Shown: positions 26,501 to 35,683 of the stretch, piece after piece
How positions within the stretch are numbered: position 1 is the stretch's first letter
Layout: each line of letters begins with the position of its first letter
From: Candidatus Contendibacter sp.
GTDB taxonomy: Bacteria > Pseudomonadota > Gammaproteobacteria > Competibacterales > Competibacteraceae
NCBI GenBank assembly: GCA_008933795.1
Contig: WBUJ01000009.1
Location: 1-53,001, forward strand
Length of the DNA: 53,001 bases
Direction of reading: 5' to 3'
Notes under the pieces: model-generated
What the model was told of the DNA's origin: nothing
The model's database searches: none
The model's input: the letters and a program-made list of their open reading frames with translations, nothing else
Translations under genes and position numbers: made by a program

Positions 26501-26602
26501 GTCCTTGAACGCCTCGCGCACCACCGATTCGCGCTGGCTGCCGGACGCCTGGCGCAGATCGTGAAGCTGGTTGAGATAGTGTTGAATCAGCAGTTGGCTC
26601 AT
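23525..26602 (-). CDS. Compact type ISP-like restriction-modification protein (nuclease plus N6-adenine methyltransferase)
   Basis: A 1,025-residue single polypeptide. Near the N-terminus Asp64, then Glu79-Ala-Lys81 (YWEAK) form a PD-(D/E)xK nuclease pattern. The methyltransferase core has motif I DPATGTGTF (340-348) and motif IV NPPY (453-456), typical of N6-adenine methylation. The C-terminal 400 residues resemble the type ISP specificity domain (DYSIKWTRAMK, SLYRPFVTRSLYYSK). Classical type ISP enzymes (about 1,600 residues) also have a superfamily 2 helicase between nuclease and methyltransferase; none is seen here, so this resembles a type IIG layout. It stands alone between a broken PIN gene and rsmE, and was probably acquired by transfer. 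Confidence 0.85.
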   Translation of the reverse strand: MSQLLIQHYLNQLHDLRQASGSQRESVVREAFKDLLKGWARSHELIFVPEYEIATPAGERRYVDGALLHALRIPFGYWEAKDERDDLDAEIAFKFQRGYPRDNIIFEDSSRAVLIQNRVEVMRCAVGDVAQLEKLLKRFFAYERAEITEFRQAVAQFKADLPAVLAALRAMIERAHTDNPTFRTAAQAFLDQARGAINPTLGIADVREMLIQHVLTEELFVAVFPGALFHRDNHIARELYALEGVFFTGNTKFQTLKGLAPYYAAIRAAAARIDTHHEKQTFLKVLYENFYRVYNIKAADRLGVIYTPNELVRFMIESADWLCETHFGRNLIDRDVEIFDPATGTGTFICELLEHFRGQPAKLKAKYREELHANEVAILPYYVANLNIEATYAAITGEYQEFTNLCFVDTLDNVGPHTAARGTTGDLFGAITEENFARIRRQNSRTISVIIGNPPYNANQLNENDNNKNREYPEVDRRIRETYIAASTAQKTKLYDMYARFFRWASDRVAENGIIAFVNNSSLIDSRTFDGFRKVLTQEFNEIRIVDLKGNARTSGERRRQEGGNVFDNQIRVGVAIYFCVKKQGAQGCRIFYEAVRDYAKADEKREFLQATPIWHRRFQEIRPDPQHNWINLPQNDFDRLIPLASREAKAAKQTSQERAIFKLFSLGVVTARDEWVYDHDPKILQEKVRTIIELYNADLMKLSSVLDSDHLADMLDYSIKWTRAMKDDLKKGISYTYDSELIVRSLYRPFVTRSLYYSKQLNEMRYLQQQLFPVGFDNSVILISGSSSNKPFQALCTNCVPCYDVLEKTQSLARYRYDTKGNRTENITDWALDQFKKHYKPGRARPKRPITKEAIFHYVYGALHDPVYRDKYALNLKREFPRIPFHPDFWQWADWGRELMDLHIGYETVEPYPLQRVDLPAADHPPKALLKADPDNGRIMLDAQTTLLGLPPEVWQYRLGNRSALECILDQYKEGKPKDPTLRTRFDVYRFADHKERVIDLLGRITTVSLRTQAIINAMSGATR

Positions 26603-26642
26603 GCGCTAATCCTAGCAAGTTTCCACTTTGAGCTATATCCAC

Positions 26643-27377
26643 ATGCGCATTCCCCGATTTTATCTGCCCGCGCCGCTGACCGTCGGCGCGACCGTGACGC
26701 TGGACGACAACGCTTTTAACCATGCGGTGCGGGTGTTGCGGCTCAAGCCTGGCGTGGCGCTGACGCTGTTCAACGGCGCAGGCGGCGCGTTCGCGGCAAC
26801 GCTGACGGATGTGAACAAACGGAGTGCCCAGGCGCGAGTGACTGAAGCCTTGCCCGGCGACGTGGAGTCGCCGCTGCGAGTGATGCTGGCGCAGGGGGTT
26901 TCGCGCGGCGACAAGATGGATTACACCCTGCAAAAAGCGGTTGAGCTGGGCGTCGCCGCCATTCAGCCGCTGTTGACCGAACGCAGCGGCGTGGACCTCA
27001 GCGGCGACCGGCTGACGCGGAAGGTTCAGCACTGGCGCGGGATTCTCATCGGCGCCTGCGAACAGTGTGGTCGCAACCGGCTGCCGGAATTGCGGGAGCC
27101 GCTGCCGCTGGCAACATGGCTCAACCAGCCGGTCGAACCGGGCTGGCGCCTGCTACTCGATCCGCTGGCGGAACGGGGCTTGCGCGGGTTGGAACGACCA
27201 GAGGGAGCGGTAACGCTATTGATCGGTTCGGAAGGCGGCCTGAGTTCGGCGGAAATCGCCCAGGCCCGTGCAGCCGGATTCGTCGGCGTCCGGCTTGGGC
27301 CGCGCGTGCTGCGCACCGAAACCGCCGGCGTGGCGGCGCTGGCGGCGGCGCAAGCCTTGTGGGGGGACTGGGATTAG
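26643..27377 (+). CDS. rsmE: 16S rRNA (uracil1498-N3)-methyltransferase RsmE
   Basis: A SPOUT-class methyltransferase that methylates U1498 of 16S rRNA using S-adenosylmethionine. The MRIPRFYLPAPL start, the N-terminal PUA-like domain, LLTERSGVDL in the middle and the C-terminal trefoil-knot motifs LLIGSEGGLSSAE and LGPRVLRTETA are all present. ATG 26643 is chosen because it begins the conserved MRIPR sequence; a TTG at 26628 would add five residues. Length is 244 residues. Confidence 0.94.
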   Translation: MRIPRFYLPAPLTVGATVTLDDNAFNHAVRVLRLKPGVALTLFNGAGGAFAATLTDVNKRSAQARVTEALPGDVESPLRVMLAQGVSRGDKMDYTLQKAVELGVAAIQPLLTERSGVDLSGDRLTRKVQHWRGILIGACEQCGRNRLPELREPLPLATWLNQPVEPGWRLLLDPLAERGLRGLERPEGAVTLLIGSEGGLSSAEIAQARAAGFVGVRLGPRVLRTETAGVAALAAAQALWGDWD

Positions 27378-27398
27378 CGTGGTGTTTCGATTGAGCCG

Positions 27399-27977
27399 TC
27401 AGGAACGGGGCTTGCGATACGCTTCCAAAGCGTCGTTGATTTCGTCGAGATCAAAACGCTCGGGATCAAAATCCTCCTCCAGCCATTCGCGCATGTCCTG
27501 GTATTCAGGATGCTTGGGATCCTGAATGATCGCGATCAGGTTTTCATACCCCCAGACGCCACCGCAATCTTCTGGCGGACAGGCGCGTTTTCCCTTGATG
27601 CAGCTTGGAATCATCATGGAGTCATCATGTGGCAGTATCTTTTCAAGGACGATCTTATGCTGCCAACTATCGCCAAAGTCATACTCGTAGGTCAGGGAAG
27701 CTTTTTCCTTTTTCAGGAGTTGGGACAGCTTGTATTTGGATTCATCCTTGAAGTCCATTTCAAAACCATGCGCCATATCCTCGTATGGAGCGCTATACGT
27801 AACGCCGCGCACTGTGAATTGATGCAGATGGTTATCAGTCCAGCCCATCACATCCTGAAGGATATTGTGAAACAGGCCCAAGTCCATATCGCTCGCAACC
27901 AGGATACGTCTCCAAATGGGAGGCTTGGATTCAGCCAGAGTCACTTTTAGTTGATAAATCGGCGATGGTTTTTTCAT
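27399..27977 (-). CDS. Plasmid pRiA4b ORF-3 family protein
   Basis: This 192-residue protein belongs to the pRiA4b ORF-3-like family. Recognisable features are YQLKVTLAESKPPIWRRILV at the start, the HNILQDVMGW and HLHQF segments, YEYDFGDSWQHKI in the middle, and near the C-terminus CPPEDCGGVWGY, a conserved Cys-containing block. The biochemical role is unknown; members are frequent on plasmids and in mobile regions. Its upstream flank leads into the cca end, and rsmE is convergent with it. Confidence 0.88.
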   Translation of the reverse strand: MKKPSPIYQLKVTLAESKPPIWRRILVASDMDLGLFHNILQDVMGWTDNHLHQFTVRGVTYSAPYEDMAHGFEMDFKDESKYKLSQLLKKEKASLTYEYDFGDSWQHKIVLEKILPHDDSMMIPSCIKGKRACPPEDCGGVWGYENLIAIIQDPKHPEYQDMREWLEEDFDPERFDLDEINDALEAYRKPRS

Positions 27978-28050
27978 GAATCTTACTCCGAATTCATCGA
28001 TTCGAGGAGAAGGAGTTATGGATGGAACCTTGAGCTGAAAAATTCGCCGG

Positions 28051-29292
28051 TCAAGCGTGGCGGCTGGCCTTGAATTCCCGCCGCGCCTCGGCGATCGCTG
28101 CCAGCCGATTCCGTTGCAGCGCCTCGGCCAGCGCCAAGCCGGCCAAACCCTGTTCCACCAGCGGCCGCGCCCGAACGCCCGCCGCCGCCTGGTGAATCTG
28201 GCGCATGAAATCCGCCTGCGCGTAATCGCGGTTTTCCAATCCCGATCGGCCCCGGGCGTCGGCTTCGCAGGCGACGAGGAACTGTTCGAATCGTTGCGGC
28301 TTGCGCAGCGCGTCCAGACCCTGCACGGTATTGAGCAGGGTCTTCGGGCGCAATTCCAGGGCGCGGTGGCAATGGGTATGGTAGCGCGCGGTCAACACGC
28401 CCAATTCGCGATACATGTTGGGGACGCGCAGGCGCTGGCAGAGCGAACGAACGGAATCCGCGCCGCGCTGTTCGTGGCCGAGATGGCGGGGCCATTCCCC
28501 GGGCGGCGTAGCGCCCTTGCCGAGGTCATGCACCAGTACCGCGAAGCGGGTGACCGGATCCGCGTTCAAGCGCGCCGCCTGTTCCAGCGCCAGCAGGGTA
28601 TGCACGCCGGTGTCGATTTCGGGATGGTGGGCGGGCGGCTGCGGCACCCCGAACAGCCGGTCCAATTCCGGGAAAATCCGCACCAGCGCGCCGCACTCGC
28701 GCAGCGTTTCGACGAACCGGCCCGGACAGGGTTCGCCGAGGGCGCGCGCGGTTTCCGCCCAGACCCGCTCCGGGGTCAGATGGTCCACTTCGCCGTGGGC
28801 CACCATGGTTCGCATCAGATCCAGCGTCTCCGGCGCGACCCGGAAGCCCAAAGGGGCGTAACGGGCGCTAAAGCGCGCCAGCCGCAGAATCCGCACCGGA
28901 TCCTCGGCGAAAGCGGGCGAGACATGGCGCAGCCAGCGGTTTTCGAGGTCGCGGCCACCATGGCATGGATCGATCAGCCGATCCTCGCTGTCGCGGGCCA
29001 TGGCGTTGATGGTCAAATCGCGGCGTAGCAGGTCGTCTTCCAAAGTCACGTCCGGAGCGGCGTAAAAGCTGAAGCCGTGATAGCCCGGCCCGGTCTTGCG
29101 CTCGGTGCGGGCCAGGGCGTATTCATCGCGGGTGTCCGGATGCAGGAAGACCGGGAAGTCCTTGCCGACTGGGCGGAAGCCGCGCGCCAGCAGATCGTCG
29201 GGCGTCGCGCCGACCACGACCCAGTCGCGTTCGCTGACCGCCCGACCCAACAACTCATCGCGCACCGCACCGCCAACCAGATAGATTTCCAT
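28051..29292 (-). CDS. cca: Multifunctional CCA tRNA nucleotidyltransferase (with HD domain)
   Basis: It adds or repairs the 3' CCA end of tRNA without a template. This 413-residue class II enzyme has [16 protein letters not shown] for nucleotide binding, the DEYALAR acidic site and [12 protein letters not shown]-terminal HD phosphohydrolase domain follows (VLVHDLGKG and HCHRALEL), as in E. coli-type enzymes with extra phosphatase and phosphodiesterase activities. The start is ATG 29292; an extension up to 30249 would run antisense to the next gene and is not credible. Confidence 0.95.
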   Translation of the reverse strand: MEIYLVGGAVRDELLGRAVSERDWVVVGATPDDLLARGFRPVGKDFPVFLHPDTRDEYALARTERKTGPGYHGFSFYAAPDVTLEDDLLRRDLTINAMARDSEDRLIDPCHGGRDLENRWLRHVSPAFAEDPVRILRLARFSARYAPLGFRVAPETLDLMRTMVAHGEVDHLTPERVWAETARALGEPCPGRFVETLRECGALVRIFPELDRLFGVPQPPAHHPEIDTGVHTLLALEQAARLNADPVTRFAVLVHDLGKGATPPGEWPRHLGHEQRGADSVRSLCQRLRVPNMYRELGVLTARYHTHCHRALELRPKTLLNTVQGLDALRKPQRFEQFLVACEADARGRSGLENRDYAQADFMRQIHQAAAGVRARPLVEQGLAGLALAEALQRNRLAAIAEARREFKASRHA

Positions 29293-29400
29293 CGTGGATA
29301 TACTCGCTCGATGCTGTTTCGCCGCTGCGCGGTCCGCCACCCAGCGGACAGACAGGCGCGCGCTACGCGGCTCGATAAACCATAGACCGTTTTGCCAACG

Positions 29401-30468
29401 ATGCGGCGAATCTTTCGGACGTTGATGACGGTAACCCCTCTTGCGCTGGCCGTGGCCGGTTGCGCCGATCTGGCCTATTACCGGCAGGCGGCGGCGGGTC
29501 AGTGGGCGTTGTGGCAGGCCCGCCAGCCGGTGGCGGAGGCGCTGGCCGATCCCGCCGCATCGCCCGCATTGCGTCGGCGGCTGGAAATTGCCCAGGCGTT
29601 GCGCGCCTTCGCCAGCACCGAACTGGCCTTGCCCGACAACGGTAGCTATCGGGATTACGCTAACCTCGGGCGACCCTGGGTGGTAAAAAATGTGTTCGCC
29701 GCGCCGGAACTGAGCCTGGAACCGCGCCGGTGGTGCTTTTGGATCGTCGGTTGCCTGAGCTATCGCGGCTATTTCGACGCCGAGGCCGCGCAACGCTTGG
29801 CCAATGAACTGCGGGCCAGCGGCGATGATGTCTACGTCGCCGATATTTCCGCCTATTCGACCCTGGGCTGGTTCGATGACCCCTTGCTGAATACGTTCAT
29901 CCACTGGCCCACCGGGCGGTTGGCGGAATTGATGTTTCACGAGTTGGCTCACCAACGGCTGTACATCGCCGACGATTCCGCTTTTAACGAGGCGTTTGCG
30001 ACCGTCGTGGGACGGCTGGGCGCGGAACGCTGGCTGGAACAGCGCGGCGCGGCGCGCGAGCGGGAAGACTACGCGACGGATTACCATCGGCGGCGGGGGT
30101 TTCTGCAATTGGTGGCGACCAGCCGCGAGCGGTTGGCGGCGCTTTACGCTTCTTCTTGGAGCGAGGCCGGGAAGCGGATCGGCAAGCGAGAGATCTTGGC
30201 GGAATTGCGCGACCGTTATCGGGTCTTGAAGCGGGAATGGGGCGGCCACGCGGGCTACGACCGCTGGTTCGATCAGGATTTGAACAACGCCAAGCTGGCC
30301 GGCGTCAGCACCTACTACCGGCTGGTCCCGGCCTTTGAGACCCTGTACGAACGGGAAGGGCGCGATTTCGCGGCGTTTTATCGGGCGGCGGAAGCTATCG
30401 GTCGGTTATCGCCCGCCGAGCGGGAGGCGCGGTTGCGGGAATTGCCGATGTCCGCAAAGGCGGAATGA
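29401..30468 (+). CDS. Predicted aminopeptidase, lipoprotein
   Basis: A 355-residue protein with a lipoprotein signal: a basic N-terminus, a hydrophobic stretch (PLALAVAG) and the lipobox-like AGC at about residues 19-21, so it should be membrane-anchored in the periplasm. The MFHELAHQ motif (HExxH, middle of the protein) and a downstream NEAFAT Glu suggest a gluzincin-type zinc site. It resembles the predicted aminopeptidase group COG4324. It is divergent from cca, with a 100-base gap that holds nothing else recognisable. The substrate is unknown. An ATG at 29392 is an alternative start. Confidence 0.83.
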   Translation: MRRIFRTLMTVTPLALAVAGCADLAYYRQAAAGQWALWQARQPVAEALADPAASPALRRRLEIAQALRAFASTELALPDNGSYRDYANLGRPWVVKNVFAAPELSLEPRRWCFWIVGCLSYRGYFDAEAAQRLANELRASGDDVYVADISAYSTLGWFDDPLLNTFIHWPTGRLAELMFHELAHQRLYIADDSAFNEAFATVVGRLGAERWLEQRGAAREREDYATDYHRRRGFLQLVATSRERLAALYASSWSEAGKRIGKREILAELRDRYRVLKREWGGHAGYDRWFDQDLNNAKLAGVSTYYRLVPAFETLYEREGRDFAAFYRAAEAIGRLSPAEREARLRELPMSAKAE

Positions 30469-30578
30469 TCGCGGCTTCCGCCGGCGCGCGGTCAAGCTGT
30501 TGTGGCGGCGATTTTTGGCAAGGGAAATTCGTGGACGGCCACCAGGGCGTTTCGGCGCTCGTTCCGTCCGCGGCGATT

Positions 30579-33500
30579 TTATCCGCCCGTATCCCCGGCC
30601 ATCAGCGCCGAGAGGTTCCACGCCTCGGGGTTTCGCCATTGGCGCGTCCAACCGGAAATCGCCTCGGCCGGCATCGGCCGGGCAATTCCGTAACCTTGCG
30701 CCTGATGGCAACCCAGTTGCAGCAATCGAATGCCATGTTCCACGCTTTCCACTCCCTCGGCGATAACCTCCAGCTTGAAAGCGGAAGCAAGACCGATCAC
30801 GCCACGCACGATGGCCAGATCGCCAGGGTCAGCCAGCATGCCGCGAACGAAGCTCTGATCGATCTTCAGGGTTTGAGTCGGTAGATGCCTCAAATAGGTC
30901 AGGGAGGAATATCCAGTCCCAAAATCGTCGATCGCAAACCGGACTCCCAGTTGCCGACACGCCGCGATGATGCGGGAAACTTGCTTGATTCCATCCAAGG
31001 CGGCGGTTTCGAAAATCTCCAGTTCCAGCCTCTCTGGTGGGATGCCAGGATAGCGGGCCAGCAAAGATTCGATCTGCGCCACGAAGTTTGGTTGTTGCAA
31101 GTGGCGCGCGGACAGATTGACGCTGACGGGCAAAGCGAGACCTTTGGCGGCCCAAGCCGTCATCTGTCGAAGGGCGGTCTCCAAGACCCAATGGCCCAGC
31201 GTCTGGGCGAAATCGGAGTTTTCCACCATCGCGATAAAGGCGCCAGGCGCAAGGAGTCCTTGCTCGGGATGTCGCCATCGAAGCAGCGCCTCGGCGCCGA
31301 TCACTCTCCCTTGACGCATGTCGACCTTGGGCTGGTAGTAGAGACAGAACTCCCCGGCGGCCAAGCCTTTCTGGGCGCGTTCCAGCAACTCCCGACGGGT
31401 TTGCGCACGCCGGTCGTATTCCGGGTCGAACAGATGGTAACGGTTGCGGCCCTCTTGCTTGGCCAAATACATGGCCTGATCGGCGTGCCGGATGAGAGCG
31501 TCCGGATCGGCGCCATCGTGCGGAAAAAAAGTAACCCCAATGCTCGCCGAGACCGTCGCTATCTTGGCGCCTATCGAGAACGGCGCCGACAACGCCTCCA
31601 AAATTCGCTGTAGCGCCTGTTCGCCATCGGCGATCGTTTGCAGGTCATCCAGCAGCACCACGAACTCGTCGCCCCCCAGGCGGGCCACCGTATCGTCGGC
31701 GCGCACGCGATTTTGGAGGCGTTGCGCCACCTGGATCAGCAAGTCGTCTCCCGCGGCATGCCCCCAGGCGTCGTTGACGGGCTTGAAGCCGTCCAGGTCG
31801 AGATAGCAGACGGCCAATATCCGCTGCTCGCGCTGGGCCTTGGCTAAGGCATACCGTAGCCGGTCGGCCAGCAAGGCGCGGTTGGGGAGTCGGGTCAGCG
31901 AATCGTAATAAGCCATTTGTTCGAGCCGCTGCTGGTTTTCCTTGAGGGTCGTGATGTCGGCGAACAGGCCCACGTAGTAGGTGATCGCGCCGTCAGCATC
32001 ATGCACGGCCGAGATGGATACATTTTCCGGATAGATTTCGCCGTTTTTTCGCCGATTCCAGATTTCTCCATGCCAATACCCGCGCTCCGCGAGCGTTTGC
32101 CACATTTGGGTGTAAAAAGCGGCGTCGTGGCGGCCGGATTTCAGAAAACTCGGATTGTGGCCTACCGCTTCCGCGCGCGAATAACCGGTGATTTCCACGA
32201 AGGCCTTGTTCACCTCGATGATCGTTCCGGTCGCATCGGCGATCATGATGCCTTCGTGGGCATGTTCGAAAACGGTTGCCGCCAGTCGCAGTCGCTCCTG
32301 GGCGCGCTTGAGTTCGGAGAGATCGACGTCCAGACAGTAGAACTCCGTGTCGTTATCCAGGGTGGTGATCGCCGCGTAGCTCGATAGCACCGTCACCGAC
32401 GAGCCGTCCTTGCGCACGAGCCGCAGTTCCTCGGCGGGACCCACTCTGGGGCGGGTCATGTTGTTCCGCACGGCCTCGCGCATCGGTGGCGGAACGAGCA
32501 AATCCAAAATGCTGCGTCCCACAGCCTCGTCAGCCGTGTAGCCGTAAAGATGCTCGCTGGCCTTGTTCCAATAACGGACGATCCCATCGGGTCCATAGCC
32601 TTGAACGGCGACGGAGGGAACTTCCTCAAACAGGTTGCGGAAACGGGTTTCGCTGCGTCGCAGCGCCTCCTCGCTCCGCTTTCTTTCCGTGATGTCTTGC
32701 AAGCTTTCCATGGCGGCGACGATATGGCCTTGGCGGTCACGGATGAGCGCGGCCGTGAAGAAGAGCCATTTTCCCACCGTCGGGTAATAACCTTCCCCTT
32801 CAAAGATGTGTTCGGCGGGGTTCGCGCTTCGAATGCTGGCGCCGTAATGCGTTGCGATTTCGCCAGGATCGGCGCCATCCAACACCAAATCCAGCAGGCA
32901 GGGACGCGGCGAGTCGTAAAACGGTCGCCAGTGATCCTTGGTGCCGATCATTTGCGCGGCGGACATTCCGGTCATCCGTTCACAGGCGCGGTTCCAGTGA
33001 GTGATTCGATGATTCCGGTCAATCACGAACAGCGGGATTGGACTGCCATCCAGAATGCTCCGCAGTCGCGCCTCGCTTTCCGCCAGCGCGCGCTCCGCTT
33101 CCTTGCGCTGGGTAAAGTTGCTGGCCGTGATCGCGACGCCCGCGAATTTCCCTTGGGGGTTGTGCAAAAGTTCGGCGCCCACACGAAACACGCCGGCGAT
33201 CCGGCCATCCTGGCGCAACAGTTCTTGCTCCTCCAGATAGCTACCCCGCCGGGCGATGGTTTCAATCCAGATTGAAGCGGACGTCACCCGCCGCGCTGGC
33301 AGGTCGCACTCGTGCGCGGCCAGTACCTCCGCCGGCAGCAGCGAATCTACGGCGATTCCCAGCAGCGCATCCTGATTAAAGCCCAGTTCCCGATACGCCG
33401 CCGCGTTGACTTGGACGATGGTTCCATCCGGATCGGTCACCACGAGCACATCCTGGATGCTCCCCAGCACCTGCCCCACGAATCTGGACAGTTCCCGCTC

Positions 33501-33701
33501 GCGCTTCACCGCTTGATCGAGACGATCCCGTTCCGACCGCACCTCCTCGATGATCTGATCCATGCGCCGGCTCAGCGACAGGAGCGCGTGGTCCCGCTTC
33601 GAGACCACGCTCCGCAGTGCCTCAATCTCTTCCTGCAACGGCAGATTGCTGGAAGGGATCGCCGAAGGTTGTGTTAGCCACCCCGAATTGGAATCGATCA
33701 C
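30579..33701 (-). CDS. Multi-PAS GGDEF-EAL cyclic-di-GMP protein coupled to a hydrogenase
   Basis: A protein of 1,040 residues starting at GTG 33701, which overlaps the TGA of the hydrogenase-maturation protease by four bases (GTGA). Order: coiled coil (about 20-70), four PAS/PAC units (about 75-580), GGDEF (about 590-750), EAL (about 765-1015). The GGDEF domain keeps its GGDEF motif with a RADD inhibitory-site motif five residues upstream. The EAL domain keeps EALLRW, DDFGTGYSSL and KIDQSF, so both activities look intact. A longer frame would overlap the protease by 300 bases and is unlikely. It has no transmembrane segment. Being last in the hydrogenase operon, it probably transmits the hydrogenase state to cyclic-di-GMP levels. 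Confidence 0.9.
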   Translation of the reverse strand: MIDSNSGWLTQPSAIPSSNLPLQEEIEALRSVVSKRDHALLSLSRRMDQIIEEVRSERDRLDQAVKRERELSRFVGQVLGSIQDVLVVTDPDGTIVQVNAAAYRELGFNQDALLGIAVDSLLPAEVLAAHECDLPARRVTSASIWIETIARRGSYLEEQELLRQDGRIAGVFRVGAELLHNPQGKFAGVAITASNFTQRKEAERALAESEARLRSILDGSPIPLFVIDRNHRITHWNRACERMTGMSAAQMIGTKDHWRPFYDSPRPCLLDLVLDGADPGEIATHYGASIRSANPAEHIFEGEGYYPTVGKWLFFTAALIRDRQGHIVAAMESLQDITERKRSEEALRRSETRFRNLFEEVPSVAVQGYGPDGIVRYWNKASEHLYGYTADEAVGRSILDLLVPPPMREAVRNNMTRPRVGPAEELRLVRKDGSSVTVLSSYAAITTLDNDTEFYCLDVDLSELKRAQERLRLAATVFEHAHEGIMIADATGTIIEVNKAFVEITGYSRAEAVGHNPSFLKSGRHDAAFYTQMWQTLAERGYWHGEIWNRRKNGEIYPENVSISAVHDADGAITYYVGLFADITTLKENQQRLEQMAYYDSLTRLPNRALLADRLRYALAKAQREQRILAVCYLDLDGFKPVNDAWGHAAGDDLLIQVAQRLQNRVRADDTVARLGGDEFVVLLDDLQTIADGEQALQRILEALSAPFSIGAKIATVSASIGVTFFPHDGADPDALIRHADQAMYLAKQEGRNRYHLFDPEYDRRAQTRRELLERAQKGLAAGEFCLYYQPKVDMRQGRVIGAEALLRWRHPEQGLLAPGAFIAMVENSDFAQTLGHWVLETALRQMTAWAAKGLALPVSVNLSARHLQQPNFVAQIESLLARYPGIPPERLELEIFETAALDGIKQVSRIIAACRQLGVRFAIDDFGTGYSSLTYLRHLPTQTLKIDQSFVRGMLADPGDLAIVRGVIGLASAFKLEVIAEGVESVEHGIRLLQLGCHQAQGYGIARPMPAEAISGWTRQWRNPEAWNLSALMAGDTGG

Positions 33702-34162
33702 AGGCTGTCTTTTGCTCCAAGCAGACGGGCGATGTTCGCCACGGCCACGGGAACCGCGCGCTCCACTGCGGGCGAAAGCCCGGTTTTGAAGACCTGGAGG
33801 GTCGTCACCGCCACCGCCACGAGGTAAGTTGGCGGGAGCGCGCCCCATTCGGCCTGCGCCGACCGCAGCGCAAACCGAAGATCCGCGGCGTGGCTGCTGG
33901 TCCAGCGCGTTTCCGCTTGGAGCATCTCTTCGGCGCGATGGACGGAAACCCGACCGGCGGGCGCGTCGCCACGCAATGCATCCACCAGCACGGCCGCCGC
34001 GCAACCCGTCAATAAACCGGGCAATTCCAGCACGTGAGCGCCCAGATCGAACACTTCAACATCCTCGGGCCATGGGAGTTGACGCAGCGCCTCGGCGACG
34101 CGCGACCCAACGCCATCGTCACCGTGTAGAGGATTGCCAAAGCAGAATACCCGTCGTCCCAT
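33698..34162 (-). CDS. [NiFe] hydrogenase maturation endopeptidase (HyaD/HoxW-type)
   Basis: A 154-residue protease that clips the C-terminal extension of the hydrogenase large subunit after nickel insertion. The family pattern is present: FCFGNPLHGDDGVGSRVAEAL at the N-terminus (with the Ni-sensing Asp/Glu), ..VLVDALRG with the second acidic residue, and a His-containing SSHAADL segment. It begins directly after the large-subunit stop (0-base gap) and overlaps the next gene by 4 bases. Its presence agrees with a large subunit that still carries an extension. Confidence 0.88.
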   Translation of the reverse strand: MGRRVFCFGNPLHGDDGVGSRVAEALRQLPWPEDVEVFDLGAHVLELPGLLTGCAAAVLVDALRGDAPAGRVSVHRAEEMLQAETRWTSSHAADLRFALRSAQAEWGALPPTYLVAVAVTTLQVFKTGLSPAVERAVPVAVANIARLLGAKDSL

Positions 34163-35680
34163 TTAAACTCCAAACCGAATTCGACGACCGGAATCGAGGC
34201 AGTGTACGGCGCAAGCCAGGCAGGGATCGTGAGAACGGATGACATGGCCGATTTCCAGCGGATCCTCGGGATCTTGCACGGGAACGCCGATCAGGCTTTC
34301 CTCCCAGTGGCCCCGGACGCCATCGCTGTCGCGCGGCGAGGCGTTCCATGCGGTCGGGGTGATCACTTGGTAACGGTCAAAAACGCCGTCGCGAATGCCG
34401 ATCCAGTGGCCCAGCGCGCCCCGGGCCGCAGTCAGCATCCCCGCGCCTTGCCCATCCCGCTTGGCGTCCGGTGGAACCGGAATCCTATGGGGTTCGCTGA
34501 TTCGCGTTGCCAACTGATCGAGCGTTCGACGCAGGAAGAGTAGCAGTTGGGACATGCGCCGCAGCCGCGCCAGTTGCCGCAGCCAGGCGCTGCCGCCCTC
34601 GCGGCGATAGAGGTCGACGACCAGCGGATCGCCGTCCACCACCAGATCGGCCAGTGGGCCGGTTTGCATCACCTCGCCGCCGTAGCGCGGCGCCTTGATC
34701 CACGAGTACCGCTCGCTGGCCGGCTGGTAATCGGGCACGGTTTCCCCTTCGAACGGGTGCTTGCCGCCGGGATGTGGCTTGAACCAGGAGTAGCGCACCT
34801 GCTCGCCGATTGCGCTCGGGTCGAGCGGAACCACGGGGGCATCGCTGCCAAAGCGTACTCCGGGAGCGAGCCAGTGGCTCCGGCCAACCATCGGCTCGGG
34901 CAAGGCAAAGGCGCCGAAGGACAGCAAATGAGGCGAACCGAAGCCCATGGTATGCAATCCGGCGAATCGGGCCGCCTGCGAAAGGAGCGTCAATGCGGCC
35001 TCGGGCCGTTCCAACACCCAGTTGCCGAATTCGTCGGCATGGGCGATCTCCAGCCAAGCCCCGAGATCGCCGCCGAGAATGCGCCGTTCCACCCAGCGCG
35101 TGAGTTCGGCGATGAGGCTCTGGCCATCGACGATCCGCCGCGCCGTCGCCGGGGCCGTAACGCCGCCCGGCATCATGTGGGAGGAATGTGGCCATTGCCC
35201 CGCGAACAGCGCCACGATCTCGATGACGCGCCGGGAGTAACGCAGGGTTTCAAGATGCATCCAGCCCTTGAAGGGGGTGAACGCGGCGCCGATCGCGTCG
35301 AACCGAGGCGACGCGGCATAACGGGCATGACAGAAATCCGGTGTGAAAAACAGAAAGGTTTGGCGCAAATCGCTTTGAATGATTTCCGCCATGAGGCTGA
35401 CATTGCGGATATGGACAGCGTTGGCGGGTGGCGCGATGTCCCAGGCGTCTTCCAGGGCGCGAACCGCTGCATACAGATGGGCCGTGCTGCATATTCCACA
35501 AATGCGCGGCGTGATGACCAACGCATCCATGGGCGTCCGGCCCAGCATGATTTGTTCGAAGCCCCGGTATGTCGTCCCGATGCAGCGCGCGTCGGCGACC
35601 CGCCCATCCTCGAGCTCCACCTGAAAGGTCAGGTCGCCCTCCACCCGGTTCAACTCCAGTTCCAGCGTGCGTCTCGTCAT
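34163..35680 (-). CDS. [NiFe] hydrogenase large subunit, cytosolic group 2-like
   Basis: Catalytic subunit of 505 residues. The NiFe site is formed by RICGIC (Cys61, Cys64) followed by His68, and by DPCLAC (Cys487, Cys490) with His493. The N-terminal NRVEGD (conserved Glu14) supports proton transfer. Behind His493 there are 12 residues (CLDSGRRIRFGV), a short extension that the adjacent protease would remove. Lengths and motifs fit group 2 (soluble uptake or sensory) hydrogenases. Regulatory HoxC/HupV types are reported not to need C-terminal processing, so this one differs. It is translated with the small subunit (gap 3 bases). Confidence 0.93.
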   Translation of the reverse strand: MTRRTLELELNRVEGDLTFQVELEDGRVADARCIGTTYRGFEQIMLGRTPMDALVITPRICGICSTAHLYAAVRALEDAWDIAPPANAVHIRNVSLMAEIIQSDLRQTFLFFTPDFCHARYAASPRFDAIGAAFTPFKGWMHLETLRYSRRVIEIVALFAGQWPHSSHMMPGGVTAPATARRIVDGQSLIAELTRWVERRILGGDLGAWLEIAHADEFGNWVLERPEAALTLLSQAARFAGLHTMGFGSPHLLSFGAFALPEPMVGRSHWLAPGVRFGSDAPVVPLDPSAIGEQVRYSWFKPHPGGKHPFEGETVPDYQPASERYSWIKAPRYGGEVMQTGPLADLVVDGDPLVVDLYRREGGSAWLRQLARLRRMSQLLLFLRRTLDQLATRISEPHRIPVPPDAKRDGQGAGMLTAARGALGHWIGIRDGVFDRYQVITPTAWNASPRDSDGVRGHWEESLIGVPVQDPEDPLEIGHVIRSHDPCLACAVHCLDSGRRIRFGV

Positions 35681-35683
35681 CGC

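Noticed and set aside
29293..30249. N-terminal extension of cca by 319 codons
   Set aside because: It would run antisense to the aminopeptidase, and the conserved cca start is MEIYLVGG at 29292.
33702..34004. N-terminal extension of the GGDEF-EAL protein
   Set aside because: It overlaps the hydrogenase protease in another frame and has no PAS-like sequence; the GTG overlap start is better.
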